42,550 bases of DNA. Source: CAG-698 sp964385755. GTDB lineage: Bacteria > Bacillota_I > Bacilli_A > ML615J-28 > CAG-698. Below are positions 1-8,870 of this stretch, in pieces. The translations under genes were made by a program, and so were the position numbers. Location: contig CAYLPZ010000017.1 of assembly GCA_964385755.1 (NCBI GenBank), positions 1-42,550 of the forward strand, given 5' to 3'. A model generated the notes under the pieces. It was not told where the DNA came from and did no database searches. It saw only the letters and a list, made by a program, of their open reading frames with translations. Every line of letters begins with the position of its first letter. Positions within the stretch are counted from its first letter, which is position 1.

Positions 1-853
1 CTTCAACTGTTCCTTGTGCATCACTAAACTTCTTATTACATACTGAGCATACATAATATTCGATGTTTCCATCTTTTTCACATGTTGCCTCAACTCTTTC
101 AACTTTTGTTAAAGTGTGTCCAAGTTTTGTTAAAACTACATCAGTAACTTCAACTGTTCCTTGTGCATCACTAAACTTCTTATTACATACTGAGCATACA
201 TAGTATTCGATGTTTCCATCTTTTTCACATGTTGCCTCAACTCTTTCAACTTTTGTTAAAGTATGAGTAACTTTTGGAAGTACAACATCAGTAACTTCTA
301 CTGTTCCTTGTGCATCACTAAACTTCTTATTACATACTGAGCATACATAATATTCGATGTTTCCATCTTTTTCACATGTTGCCTCAACTCTTTCAACTTT
401 TGTTAAAGTGTGTCCAAGTTTTGTTAAAACTACATCAGTAACTTCAACTGTTCCTTGTGCATCACTAAACTTCTTATTACATACTGAGCATACATAGTAT
501 TCAATGTTTCCATCTTCAGTACAAGTTGGTTCAACACGTTCAACTTTTGTTAATGTATGAGTAACTTTTGGAAGTACAACATCTGTAACTTCTACTGTTC
601 CTTGTGCATCACTAAACTTCTTATTACATACTGAGCATACATAGTATTCAATGTTTCCATCTTTTTCACATGTTGCCTCAACTCTTTCAACTTTTGTTAA
701 AGTATGTCCAAGTTTTGGAAGTACAACATCAGTAACTTCTTCTGTACCATTTGCATCACTAAACTTCTTATCACATCCTGAGCATACATAATATTCGATG
801 TTTCCATCTTCAGTGCAAGTTGGTTCAACTCTTTCAACTTTAGTTAAAGTGTG
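1..853 (-). repeat. Tandem 147-bp coding repeats, about 5.8 copies
   Basis: The phrase gttccttgtgcatcactaaa recurs at 9, 156, 303, 450 and 597, and a diverged form starts at 744, always 147 bp apart. The unit is exactly 49 codons, so copy-number change keeps the frame. Copies nearest the gene start are the most diverged. Copies further in are almost identical and alternate between two linker types (PKVT and TKLG), which gives a 294-bp higher-order unit. The array continues past the window edge. Such arrays are prone to recombination and to assembly collapse. Confidence 0.95.
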
Positions 854-1144
854 ATTATGAGTTAACTTTTCAATTTTTTCAGTTTTCTTATATCCACAAA
901 CTGTACAAGTTGCTTCTTTTAAACCTTCATTTTCTTCAGTAGCTTCAGTGACAACTACCCATTCACCAAAAGTATGAGGTTCTTTTTCACTTTCTTGACC
1001 ACAAACATTACATACTTTATAGTGTTCTGTTTCAGTTGTTACCCATTTTTTATCACTATCATCATGATCACATTTACATGAGATGAATAATACAGTTGAT
1101 AAAACTAGTAACAATACCAATAATAGTTTTTTGACTCTATTCAT
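1..1144 (-). CDS. Lipoprotein with tandem 49-residue Cys repeats (3' end outside window)
   Basis: The frame opens at an ATG behind a GGAAGGGAG ribosome-binding site and is still open at the left edge, so only the first 381 codons are visible. The N-terminus is a lipoprotein signal peptide with lipobox LFISC and lipidated Cys at residue 23. Residues about 30-95 hold two imperfect half-repeats with CNVCG and CTVCG motifs. After that come at least six copies of a 49-residue unit containing TCEKDGNIEYYVCSVCNKKF, each with a C...CxxC arrangement and a conserved His. The spacing recalls zinc-ribbon-like repeats of Firmicutes surface proteins, but metal binding is not shown. It lies 49 nt downstream of the 1580-residue lipoprotein gene and is probably the same transcript. 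Function is unknown; a surface stalk or adhesin is a guess. I am sure of the gene and the lipoprotein call. Confidence 0.9.
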   Translation of the reverse strand, partial: MNRVKKLLLVLLLVLSTVLFISCKCDHDDSDKKWVTTETEHYKVCNVCGQESEKEPHTFGEWVVVTEATEENEGLKEATCTVCGYKKTEKIEKLTHNHTLTKVERVEPTCTEDGNIEYYVCSGCDKKFSDANGTEEVTDVVLPKLGHTLTKVERVEATCEKDGNIEYYVCSVCNKKFSDAQGTVEVTDVVLPKVTHTLTKVERVEPTCTEDGNIEYYVCSVCNKKFSDAQGTVEVTDVVLTKLGHTLTKVERVEATCEKDGNIEYYVCSVCNKKFSDAQGTVEVTDVVLPKVTHTLTKVERVEATCEKDGNIEYYVCSVCNKKFSDAQGTVEVTDVVLTKLGHTLTKVERVEATCEKDGNIEYYVCSVCNKKFSDAQGTVE

Positions 1145-1161
1145 ATTCTCCCTTCCTAAAT

Positions 1162-1185
1162 AATAGATTTTTATCTTGATCTATT
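1162..1185. other. Small intergenic hairpin
   Basis: Arms AATAGAT and ATCTATT (7 bp) with a 10-nt loop sit between the stop of the 1580-residue gene and the ribosome-binding site of the Cys-repeat lipoprotein. There is no clear U-tract on the minus strand, so it is not a convincing terminator. It may fold in the mRNA leader. Confidence 0.35.
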
Positions 1186-1193
1186 GCAAGAAA

Positions 1194-4100
1194 TTATTTT
1201 ACAAAACGAGTACCTACATTGAAATAACCATGAGAATCTAATTCTAGATTATTAGAAAGTGATTTTAAACAACAAGGATATAGTATATTTTCAATTAAGA
1301 ACGTAAATATATATCCTTCAGATACTATTGTAACTACATTACCTTCTACTTTATATGTTGCATTTTCACTAATAAATTTTGGATTATATTTATCTAAAAC
1401 ACAATTGTTGTCATGCTCAGCTGATGTAGAAGTTATTATAGCTTTTCCCCCTGCAAGTAACTGTATAGAAGTACTTGCAACATATTCATTATCTTCACAT
1501 ATGAAACTATATTCACATGTGAATGTATTATCAACAATAAGTGATTCATCCAAACTTATATCGATATTATAATAATTATACTCTTTTTTATCGATTCTGT
1601 AAACGAAACATTTTAAGGATACGTTTTCATTTTTGATAATAACGACTTCTGTCTCTTTATAGGAATTAATCGCATACTTACCAATATAGTTACCATCCTC
1701 TTTCGCATTTCCAAATCCATCTAAAAATAGAGTACTGCCATCTTCTTTAACATATGTTCCTTCATATCCATCTGATAAAACTAGCCCTGCTGATTGACTT
1801 CCCCAATTACTAATTTGAACAAGTAAAGTATTATTATCTTCTAATTTCAATAAATAGATTTGATTTTGTTCATCTATCAAGTCAGCTAAGACTATTTGTC
1901 CATTTTGACTTCCCGAAGGTGATAAAACATATAGATCACTTCCATTATTAGTAAATTTTCTTAATATATACTTTGAGTTACCAGCTACCATTTTTTCCCC
2001 TTTAGTGAAATAATCACTAAAAGATGATGCTCCGCTTGCACGAACAAATATAACTCCATCACCAATTATTGTACCTGAAAGAATTATATTATTTCCTGTT
2101 TTATTATAAGCATTTAATAGAAAACCATCATTTGTTATAACATATAATCCCTCGTATGTTTGAGCAGATATTTCTTCTTGAATTGTAATCATTCCAAATC
2201 CATACGTATCTAGATATAAATGAATATTATCATTAACAAGGCCATAATTATAGCTGCCAGGAATATCATTTTCTATATAGATATTTCCTAATATTTCGAC
2301 ACAGAAATAGTTTTCAACTATTTTGTCTTCAAAAGGTATATTAATGACTAATTCATAGAAACCAGCAGTCCCAAATTTAATTTTATTTGTAACAATGTAA
2401 TATACATCACTTCCTGGAATTTTTCCCTTCTTTTGTTCTAGTGACATATTTCCATCTTTTGTAATAATTGAAATTGCATTGTAAAGTTCTTCTTTTTCAA
2501 TTATAGGAACATTGCCAAATACATTCTTATCAATTTTAATTATTGCACCTTTTGTTACTATTTCATTTTCAAATACTATCTTCTTGAATTTTTGAACACT
2601 TGTTTCTTTTACCGTAAGAATATTTAGTAGATCATGTACATAAAATGTCATTTTCTTACCAAATGCACTATCTGCGTTAAATTTTAAAACTAATTCATTA
2701 CCTTTTTTCTCATATGTAAATGGATATTCATAAAAACTATTTACATCTTCTTTAGCAATTCCACTTCCATAACCATCAATAAAAATAGCCATATTATTAT
2801 AGACATAATATCCATAATAATCATCTTTATCAATGATTTCCATTGTTAAATCATCAACATTAAGTTTAAATTTATAAGCATACGTTCCATAAAAACTATC
2901 TTTAATACTATAGAGCATTAATATATCATTTTCATAATCTATTACAGTATTCTTTTGTTTTTTCGCATCAAAATAAGTTAAGCTGAATATTGTACTTGTT
3001 CCTTTTTTGAATACAAAGTTTTGGCTTGAATTCATTTGTAATTTATATGTATCATCACCATCTACATATGTAAATGTCTTTTGTGCGTATTTCAAATCAT
3101 CACTTGCTTGTAAATCTATTAAACCAAGTACTGGTGAATTTACATTAAATCTATATGTTTCACCATCTAAAGTAAGTGATCCACTTTTATCAACTTTTGG
3201 ATCAAATCCTTCATTAAAATTACAATATCCATAACTAACTTCATAGATTGAATCTGCACTTGTTTTACTTACAAGTTTTATTTTTAGACCGTAACTGTTT
3301 ATTTCATTTGTTTCTAAGTTTAATACATTAAATACATCAATGCTATAACCAGTAAATGATTGTGTTAAAATATGACCACTTTTTTGATAATTAATGATAT
3401 ATGTACTATTTATTTTATATTTACTAGTGTTAAAGAAGACAAATGGTCTATTTAAATTATTAAACTGCATTTTATTTATATTTAATGGATCTAAAACCAA
3501 AATGTCATCGTATATATGCATATAATAATCATATCCATTTAATGAAATCAAAATATCATTTTCACTAAGTGCCTCTATTACACTTACTTTTTTATCACCG
3601 AATTTATATGTTCCATCTTCATTAATTTTAAATAAACTTACATCATTAGATGTAATTACTCCAGATGTATATTCATCATCATAATCAGTCGTATCTGGAA
3701 TTGTTTTTTGCGCACTTTTATAAGTTCCAATAATTGAACTATCGATTATCATAACTTGAACAGTCTTACTTACACCTTCATAATTACATGTTAAGAAGTA
3801 CTCTCCTGGATTATCAAAATCAATAAACCCAGATATCATCGATGAATCCACTTCAACTTTATTGCTATCTTCAAATATTTCAAACAAATCAACTATATAA
3901 ATAGGATAAGATGAATAAATTACAATATTGTCACCATTAATTATTACATCTTTACTATAATGATAGTTTACTTCTACACTAACAGGTTCATTATTTGGAC
4001 CAAATACATAAACATCAAGAACAGCTTTATGAGTTTCATAATCTTTAATTATTTCTCCGCTTGCTATTTCTACATAACAAGTTAATGCTCCTGCTAGATT

Positions 4101-5936
4101 TTTGTTAAGAGTTAAATCATATTTTCTTGAGCCAATTGTTACCTTAATAGCATTTAGTAAATCATTTTTTGTAGATATATTGACTTCATCTTCAACTTCA
4201 ATTTTATATTTTGCCTTTACGACTTCGTAAGTAATTTCTTTTTCTACATATTTAAATTTAACTGATGCTATGCCTAATTTGGCATCGTTGTAAGGGATTT
4301 TAGCTTTTGCGGTGTACTCACCAAGTGTATTGAAATCAACACCACTTACATCAATGAAAGATTGTGGGAAGTCATTAAAAACAATACCATTTACAATTAA
4401 TACAAAATCTTGACTAAATAAGTAGCTATCTTTATTAGTTCCTAATGTAATTTGTACTTTGTCACCATTTCTATATTCAAGTATAGCTCCCATCTTTACT
4501 TCAACTGTTGAAGTATAAGTTTTATCATTTATTTTTAGTGTTATTTCATAAGTTCCTACTTTCGAAAAATCAACACTTCCAGTTATATCATTTATATCAA
4601 TTTCTATTCTTTCACCAGAAAGATATACTTCAAATAAGTTCTTATAATCAATAGGTTCACTATTCGGATAAGTTATAATACTTTTTGTATATACTTGATA
4701 CTCTTTATTTTCTACAACATTGACAGTCACTTTTTCTTCTTTTGATACACCATCTATAACATAAGTACAAATAACATTGAATTTAGATTCTAAATTTATA
4801 TTTTCTTTATCAAAGGAAATGTTTGTGCTATCTATTTTTACATATACATTATCTACATAAACCAAAAATAGCGAAATATAATCATAACTAGTTAATTCTT
4901 CATTTGTTAATTCAAGTTCTTTATACGCTTTGATAATATCAATTTTATGTTCTAAAACAACATTAACATACATTGTCTTCCTAAGATCTTTATAAGTACA
5001 AGTTACTTCATAGCATCCAACTTCACTTGTTACACTACTTGTGATCATATTATCTAATACTTCAATATCTTTACCATTTTCAATAATGTTAAAATAAGAT
5101 TTAAAGTTTATAGTAATAACTTCTGATTGCTTTATATCGATCATTTCTGATAATAATATTATCTCATAAGATGATTGTAATACCTTTATAGTTACTTTTT
5201 GACTATAATTTTGATAAGAACAAATAACAAAATAAGTTCCTTTAACATTATTAATGTTTGTAGTTAAATAACTATCTAATACTTCAATATTCTTTCCATT
5301 CTTTGTTATTGTAAATAAAGATTTTAAATCTAAATTATCAACATCTTGTTCATATATTTCAAGTATTGTAGATGTTACATTAATTTCTATTTTTGGTTCT
5401 ATTACATTTACTAAAACTGTTTGAGTAATTCCTTGATATTTACATTTAACTTGATAACTACCTTCTTTATTATCAATGTCAGTAATATCTATATTCTCTT
5501 GCTTTAATTCTATTTCTTCACCATTACGAAGTAATCTAAATAGTTTAGTGTAATCATACTCAAAAACTTCTTCAGTTGAAAGTGTTATTTGCTCTTCATT
5601 ACAATAAAGCTCATATTTTACTTTTGTAATTTCTACACTTATTTCTTTAAAGACACCGTTATATATACAATAAACTGGGTATATTCCATCTTTTTCTAAA
5701 ACCTTTGAAGTGTCAATATACATCAAACTTACATTAATCTCTTTTCCATCTTCAGTTATTTTAAATAACTTTGTAAAATCATACTCCCTAAACTCTTCAT
5801 TATTGATGGATATCGAATCTTTAATTGATGTAATCTCAATAACAGGTTTTTCAGAAGCCGTATCTCCACAGTAAACTAAAAACGGAAACAAAATCCACAT
5901 AAAAGTTATGATTAATATTCTAAATATTTTTTTCAT
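1194..5936 (-). CDS. Giant Ig-like repeat lipoprotein, 1580 aa
   Basis: It starts at ATG 5936 behind an AAAGGAG site. The signal peptide ends in a lipobox-like FLVYC (Cys 23), so it should be a membrane-anchored surface lipoprotein. Residues about 30-480 are six Ig-like repeats of roughly 75 residues, each built as [YF]xxLFxxxxxGxxIE...GxYxVxCxY. Five of the six keep one Cys at the same place (about 90, 165, 239, 313, 390), and a further copy lies near residues 670-745. The rest, about 745-1580, is a series of beta-rich modules with the theme GTYxxxxG...LxLDGxGxA, resembling modules in the collagen-like lipoprotein encoded at 37874-39571. No catalytic motif was seen. The gene lies 102 nt downstream of the 939-residue lipoprotein gene and 49 nt upstream of the Cys-repeat gene. 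Role is unknown; adhesin or surface scaffold is inferred from the Ig-like fold only. Confidence 0.9.
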   Translation of the reverse strand: MKKIFRILIITFMWILFPFLVYCGDTASEKPVIEITSIKDSISINNEEFREYDFTKLFKITEDGKEINVSLMYIDTSKVLEKDGIYPVYCIYNGVFKEISVEITKVKYELYCNEEQITLSTEEVFEYDYTKLFRLLRNGEEIELKQENIDITDIDNKEGSYQVKCKYQGITQTVLVNVIEPKIEINVTSTILEIYEQDVDNLDLKSLFTITKNGKNIEVLDSYLTTNINNVKGTYFVICSYQNYSQKVTIKVLQSSYEIILLSEMIDIKQSEVITINFKSYFNIIENGKDIEVLDNMITSSVTSEVGCYEVTCTYKDLRKTMYVNVVLEHKIDIIKAYKELELTNEELTSYDYISLFLVYVDNVYVKIDSTNISFDKENINLESKFNVICTYVIDGVSKEEKVTVNVVENKEYQVYTKSIITYPNSEPIDYKNLFEVYLSGERIEIDINDITGSVDFSKVGTYEITLKINDKTYTSTVEVKMGAILEYRNGDKVQITLGTNKDSYLFSQDFVLIVNGIVFNDFPQSFIDVSGVDFNTLGEYTAKAKIPYNDAKLGIASVKFKYVEKEITYEVVKAKYKIEVEDEVNISTKNDLLNAIKVTIGSRKYDLTLNKNLAGALTCYVEIASGEIIKDYETHKAVLDVYVFGPNNEPVSVEVNYHYSKDVIINGDNIVIYSSYPIYIVDLFEIFEDSNKVEVDSSMISGFIDFDNPGEYFLTCNYEGVSKTVQVMIIDSSIIGTYKSAQKTIPDTTDYDDEYTSGVITSNDVSLFKINEDGTYKFGDKKVSVIEALSENDILISLNGYDYYMHIYDDILVLDPLNINKMQFNNLNRPFVFFNTSKYKINSTYIINYQKSGHILTQSFTGYSIDVFNVLNLETNEINSYGLKIKLVSKTSADSIYEVSYGYCNFNEGFDPKVDKSGSLTLDGETYRFNVNSPVLGLIDLQASDDLKYAQKTFTYVDGDDTYKLQMNSSQNFVFKKGTSTIFSLTYFDAKKQKNTVIDYENDILMLYSIKDSFYGTYAYKFKLNVDDLTMEIIDKDDYYGYYVYNNMAIFIDGYGSGIAKEDVNSFYEYPFTYEKKGNELVLKFNADSAFGKKMTFYVHDLLNILTVKETSVQKFKKIVFENEIVTKGAIIKIDKNVFGNVPIIEKEELYNAISIITKDGNMSLEQKKGKIPGSDVYYIVTNKIKFGTAGFYELVINIPFEDKIVENYFCVEILGNIYIENDIPGSYNYGLVNDNIHLYLDTYGFGMITIQEEISAQTYEGLYVITNDGFLLNAYNKTGNNIILSGTIIGDGVIFVRASGASSFSDYFTKGEKMVAGNSKYILRKFTNNGSDLYVLSPSGSQNGQIVLADLIDEQNQIYLLKLEDNNTLLVQISNWGSQSAGLVLSDGYEGTYVKEDGSTLFLDGFGNAKEDGNYIGKYAINSYKETEVVIIKNENVSLKCFVYRIDKKEYNYYNIDISLDESLIVDNTFTCEYSFICEDNEYVASTSIQLLAGGKAIITSTSAEHDNNCVLDKYNPKFISENATYKVEGNVVTIVSEGYIFTFLIENILYPCCLKSLSNNLELDSHGYFNVGTRFVK

Positions 5937-5964
5937 ATTACGACTCCTTTTATAATAAAGTTAT

Positions 5965-6012
5965 GATAATACCAAGATATTATTTATATTTAATACATAT
6001 CTTGGTATTATC
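5965..6012. other. Perfect 16-bp inverted repeat between two lipoprotein genes
   Basis: GATAATACCAAGATAT at 5965-5980 is matched exactly by its reverse complement at 5997-6012, with a 16-nt spacer. On the minus-strand transcript it follows the stop of the upstream lipoprotein by 26 nt and ends just before the next gene's ribosome-binding site. The bases after the stem on the minus strand are not a run of T, so simple rho-independent termination is not supported. Partial termination, RNA processing or a protein-binding site are alternatives. Confidence 0.6.
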
Positions 6013-6038
6013 ATTTTCTTATTTTTAATTATTTTTAA

Positions 6039-8858
6039 TTATTTTTTCATTTTCCAATCACCTAATTTATAGAAATAAATCCATAAATAGCGTGTTCCAT
6101 TATTTTCAATTACTATTTCAATTCCGTCTTGAGATACTGGATCTTGAATTGTAAATGTTAAATATCTATAACTATAATATGATCCTGAGTTAGCTTCATC
6201 TTTTGCATATCCTGCTTTGTTAAGAGCTTTAATAAGCATGTCACATAATTCATTCCATTGTTCTTGTGACATTTTTGAGTTTTCATCACTGTAATCAGTT
6301 TTCACTGTGATTTCGATATAACCATGATTTATTTCAGTTCCATCATCTGCAGTTCCAACTGTCTTCCAATCATAGAATGGACCATAAATATTATCGCCAA
6401 CGATACCTAGGAATACATCAGGTGATGGTAATAATACGGCTAAATCACCATAAACAGCATCAAGTACAACTGATGTATCTTCGTCTCTTGAGTTTTGAGT
6501 TGAGAAGTTTGGTGAATAATATTTAGTTGTATATTCACTCCAACTTGTCTTAAGTATTCTTGGAACATATCCTTCAAATACATCATCATCAATTTTAGTT
6601 GTTCCTATTTTACTAAATGTTGTAGTAATATAACCCATATAAGTTCCGGAAATTAATGAATATGGGAAAGTAATTGATACTAGTTCACCACTATCATTTA
6701 CTACAATTTTAAAATTACTTGTAGTAGATGCATCAGCATCTTTTGCGTAAGTATGACAAGATAATTCTAATGCAACTTCACGCATAATAGAAGTTTCACG
6801 TAATACATATGTATAAGTAGTAACTCCACCAACTGTTGTAGCACCTTCTAAGCGGAAAATGTTTGGAGAAATATCAAATTTAGGCATAACTAAATCAAAC
6901 ATATCGCCATAATATTTCTTTTCTCCTACCATTGCGTTAACGCTAGAGTTATAACCAAAGAAATCGAAGCTTCCATCTGTTTCATCATAATCATAATAAC
7001 CTGTATATGAAGTATGATACAATTTGTCATCCATGCTATATTCATATTTTCCTGTGTTAGCAAGTAGTACAGCATTCTTAGTTACTTGACCATAAATACC
7101 AACTACTCCGGTTGCTGAAGTGTTATTTGATACTCTATTTTTCTTAACTGGTCCTACTTGAGCACTTTCAATTGTATAATCACCTTCACTACTAGAAGGA
7201 GCATTTGTAGTTGTATCAACGGCATGGAATGTATAGTTTTTAGCGTTTTTGATATTCTCTAAAGCTGTTTGTAATTTATCAGCATGTTCTGGTGAATCAA
7301 ATGGAGCTGGTTCATCAATAAATGTTGAACCAATGTTATTAAATGTTACTTCAATTACAGTATAGCTATCGCCAGTTGCGTCTTCATTTGTATCACTACC
7401 ATATAATAATACTTCAGTTTGACCTACCATCTTTGTAATGTGTCCGTTTTCAATTTCAAAATATAATTCCATGATTGTATCTTCAAGCATTGGAGTTAAG
7501 CAAATAGCTAAATATGTCATTAGATATAAATCATCTAAGTTTTCTGGATCAATTATGTAGTAATATCTATCTGTATCACTATCATAAGAAAACTTATCTA
7601 ATTGTAAACTTGATAAATGATTCCATAAGTGTTGTGATTGCCAAACAGCAGGAACACTATTATAATTCTTTACAGTTCCTAAAACTGCTTCATTATTTTT
7701 ATTAATATATGATTTTAATAATGCATTACCAGTTACTCCATTGTCATCAGTAACAATATCTGTACCACGAACATAAAGATCTGTAATTACTATATCTTTA
7801 TTTTTTGAATAGCACCAGCTTCCTTCCCATTTACCTTCATTCATTTTAACTGTCATTAAATATTCAATAGTGCGGTTATTATAAGATTGGTTATAGTCAT
7901 GATAATAGTCAGTTAATTTACCTTCAACTGTTATATTTTCACTTCCAATTTCATATAACATTTCAGCTGTTAACTCACCAATGTTTCCTTGTTGTAACGG
8001 TGCTTTTATTATTACAATAATAGAATCTGTAATAGCTGGGTTTTCATCTAATGTAACTGTAACAGTTACATAAGTTTCAGTAGTAACATCACCAATTACT
8101 TTTAATACGTCAGTGTCACTAACTGAAACAATTCCTTCAACTGAATAACTCCAGCTGTAGGCGCCAATTTTTGCATCAGTAACTAATACACCAAGCATTG
8201 CTGAATCACCTTTTGATAGTTTACCACTTACTGTAGAAACAATTTTAATAGAAGGTTCAACATAATGTTTTACAGTGATTTGTGCTTCTGCTTTTATTTG
8301 TGGATCAGAAGCTAAAGCACATGTGATTGTTATAACCTTATCTTCATCAACATTTTGTAATACACTAATTACATTATTAATTGAAATGTTAAGAATTCCA
8401 TCAGTTGAAAAAGACCATGTATATCCTTTATTTTCAGTGTTTTCTACTTCGACATTTGCTCTAACTGCTTCACCATATGTAATAGTGTTATTAGATAATG
8501 TTAAAGTAATTTGTGGAGTTTTAACAACTTTTGGTACGGTAAAAATTATTGTTTTTTCTAACGTATTCTCGCCATTACTTAATTTAACTAAAACAAAGAC
8601 TGTTTCGTCTTCATCACCTCTTGTAACAACACCAGTATTTGAAATTACTTTTGTATTACTTGAAGCATAAGTTAATTCTACATCTCCAACTTTTGTTGGG
8701 AAACTTAAATTTTCAGTTACATTTGATGTTTCAATCGTAGAAAATAATTCCTCATATGTTTTTTCAAGAACATTTTCTTTCTCACCACAGCCAACAACAA
8801 ATGCAAACATTGCAAAAATTAACATTAAAAATGTAATCTTAAAAATTCTGTTTTTCAT
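6039..8858 (-). CDS. Ig-like domain surface lipoprotein, 939 aa
   Basis: I chose ATG 8858, which has AGAGG nine bases upstream; an in-frame TTG nine bases earlier lies too close to that site. The signal peptide has lipobox FVVGC with Cys 24. Residues about 30-115 match the atrophied bacterial Ig pattern (TYASSNTKVISNTGVVTR). Two further Ig-like units follow at about 115-200 and 200-290, each with an [YA]WS[FY]S core. The C-terminal two thirds is beta-rich, has no catalytic motif I recognise, and is visibly related to the protein encoded just upstream at 8871-11657: both have a segment beginning ELTxxML near the Ig/C-terminal junction, an ALENIKxxxNYT-like stretch, and a TSWSE motif followed by a GDxYG motif. 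The two genes are 12 nt apart and look like tandem duplicates. Location is the cell surface; ligand is unknown. Confidence 0.9.
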   Translation of the reverse strand: MKNRIFKITFLMLIFAMFAFVVGCGEKENVLEKTYEELFSTIETSNVTENLSFPTKVGDVELTYASSNTKVISNTGVVTRGDEDETVFVLVKLSNGENTLEKTIIFTVPKVVKTPQITLTLSNNTITYGEAVRANVEVENTENKGYTWSFSTDGILNISINNVISVLQNVDEDKVITITCALASDPQIKAEAQITVKHYVEPSIKIVSTVSGKLSKGDSAMLGVLVTDAKIGAYSWSYSVEGIVSVSDTDVLKVIGDVTTETYVTVTVTLDENPAITDSIIVIIKAPLQQGNIGELTAEMLYEIGSENITVEGKLTDYYHDYNQSYNNRTIEYLMTVKMNEGKWEGSWCYSKNKDIVITDLYVRGTDIVTDDNGVTGNALLKSYINKNNEAVLGTVKNYNSVPAVWQSQHLWNHLSSLQLDKFSYDSDTDRYYYIIDPENLDDLYLMTYLAICLTPMLEDTIMELYFEIENGHITKMVGQTEVLLYGSDTNEDATGDSYTVIEVTFNNIGSTFIDEPAPFDSPEHADKLQTALENIKNAKNYTFHAVDTTTNAPSSSEGDYTIESAQVGPVKKNRVSNNTSATGVVGIYGQVTKNAVLLANTGKYEYSMDDKLYHTSYTGYYDYDETDGSFDFFGYNSSVNAMVGEKKYYGDMFDLVMPKFDISPNIFRLEGATTVGGVTTYTYVLRETSIMREVALELSCHTYAKDADASTTSNFKIVVNDSGELVSITFPYSLISGTYMGYITTTFSKIGTTKIDDDVFEGYVPRILKTSWSEYTTKYYSPNFSTQNSRDEDTSVVLDAVYGDLAVLLPSPDVFLGIVGDNIYGPFYDWKTVGTADDGTEINHGYIEITVKTDYSDENSKMSQEQWNELCDMLIKALNKAGYAKDEANSGSYYSYRYLTFTIQDPVSQDGIEIVIENNGTRYLWIYFYKLGDWKMKK

Positions 8859-8870
8859 TTTTATCAACCT

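Noticed and set aside
1..853. Regular repeats resembling a CRISPR array
   Set aside because: The repeats are 147 bp, contiguous, in frame and without unique spacers; they encode a protein.
8275..8670. Long open frames on the plus strand opposite the lipoprotein, protease and LRR genes (also near 10273-10752 and 34989-35447)
   Set aside because: They are antisense to clear genes, have no ribosome-binding sites and no recognisable protein character.
8856..8867. TTG start at 8867 for the 939-residue lipoprotein
   Set aside because: ATG 8858 has the ribosome-binding site at the right distance and gives a normal signal peptide.
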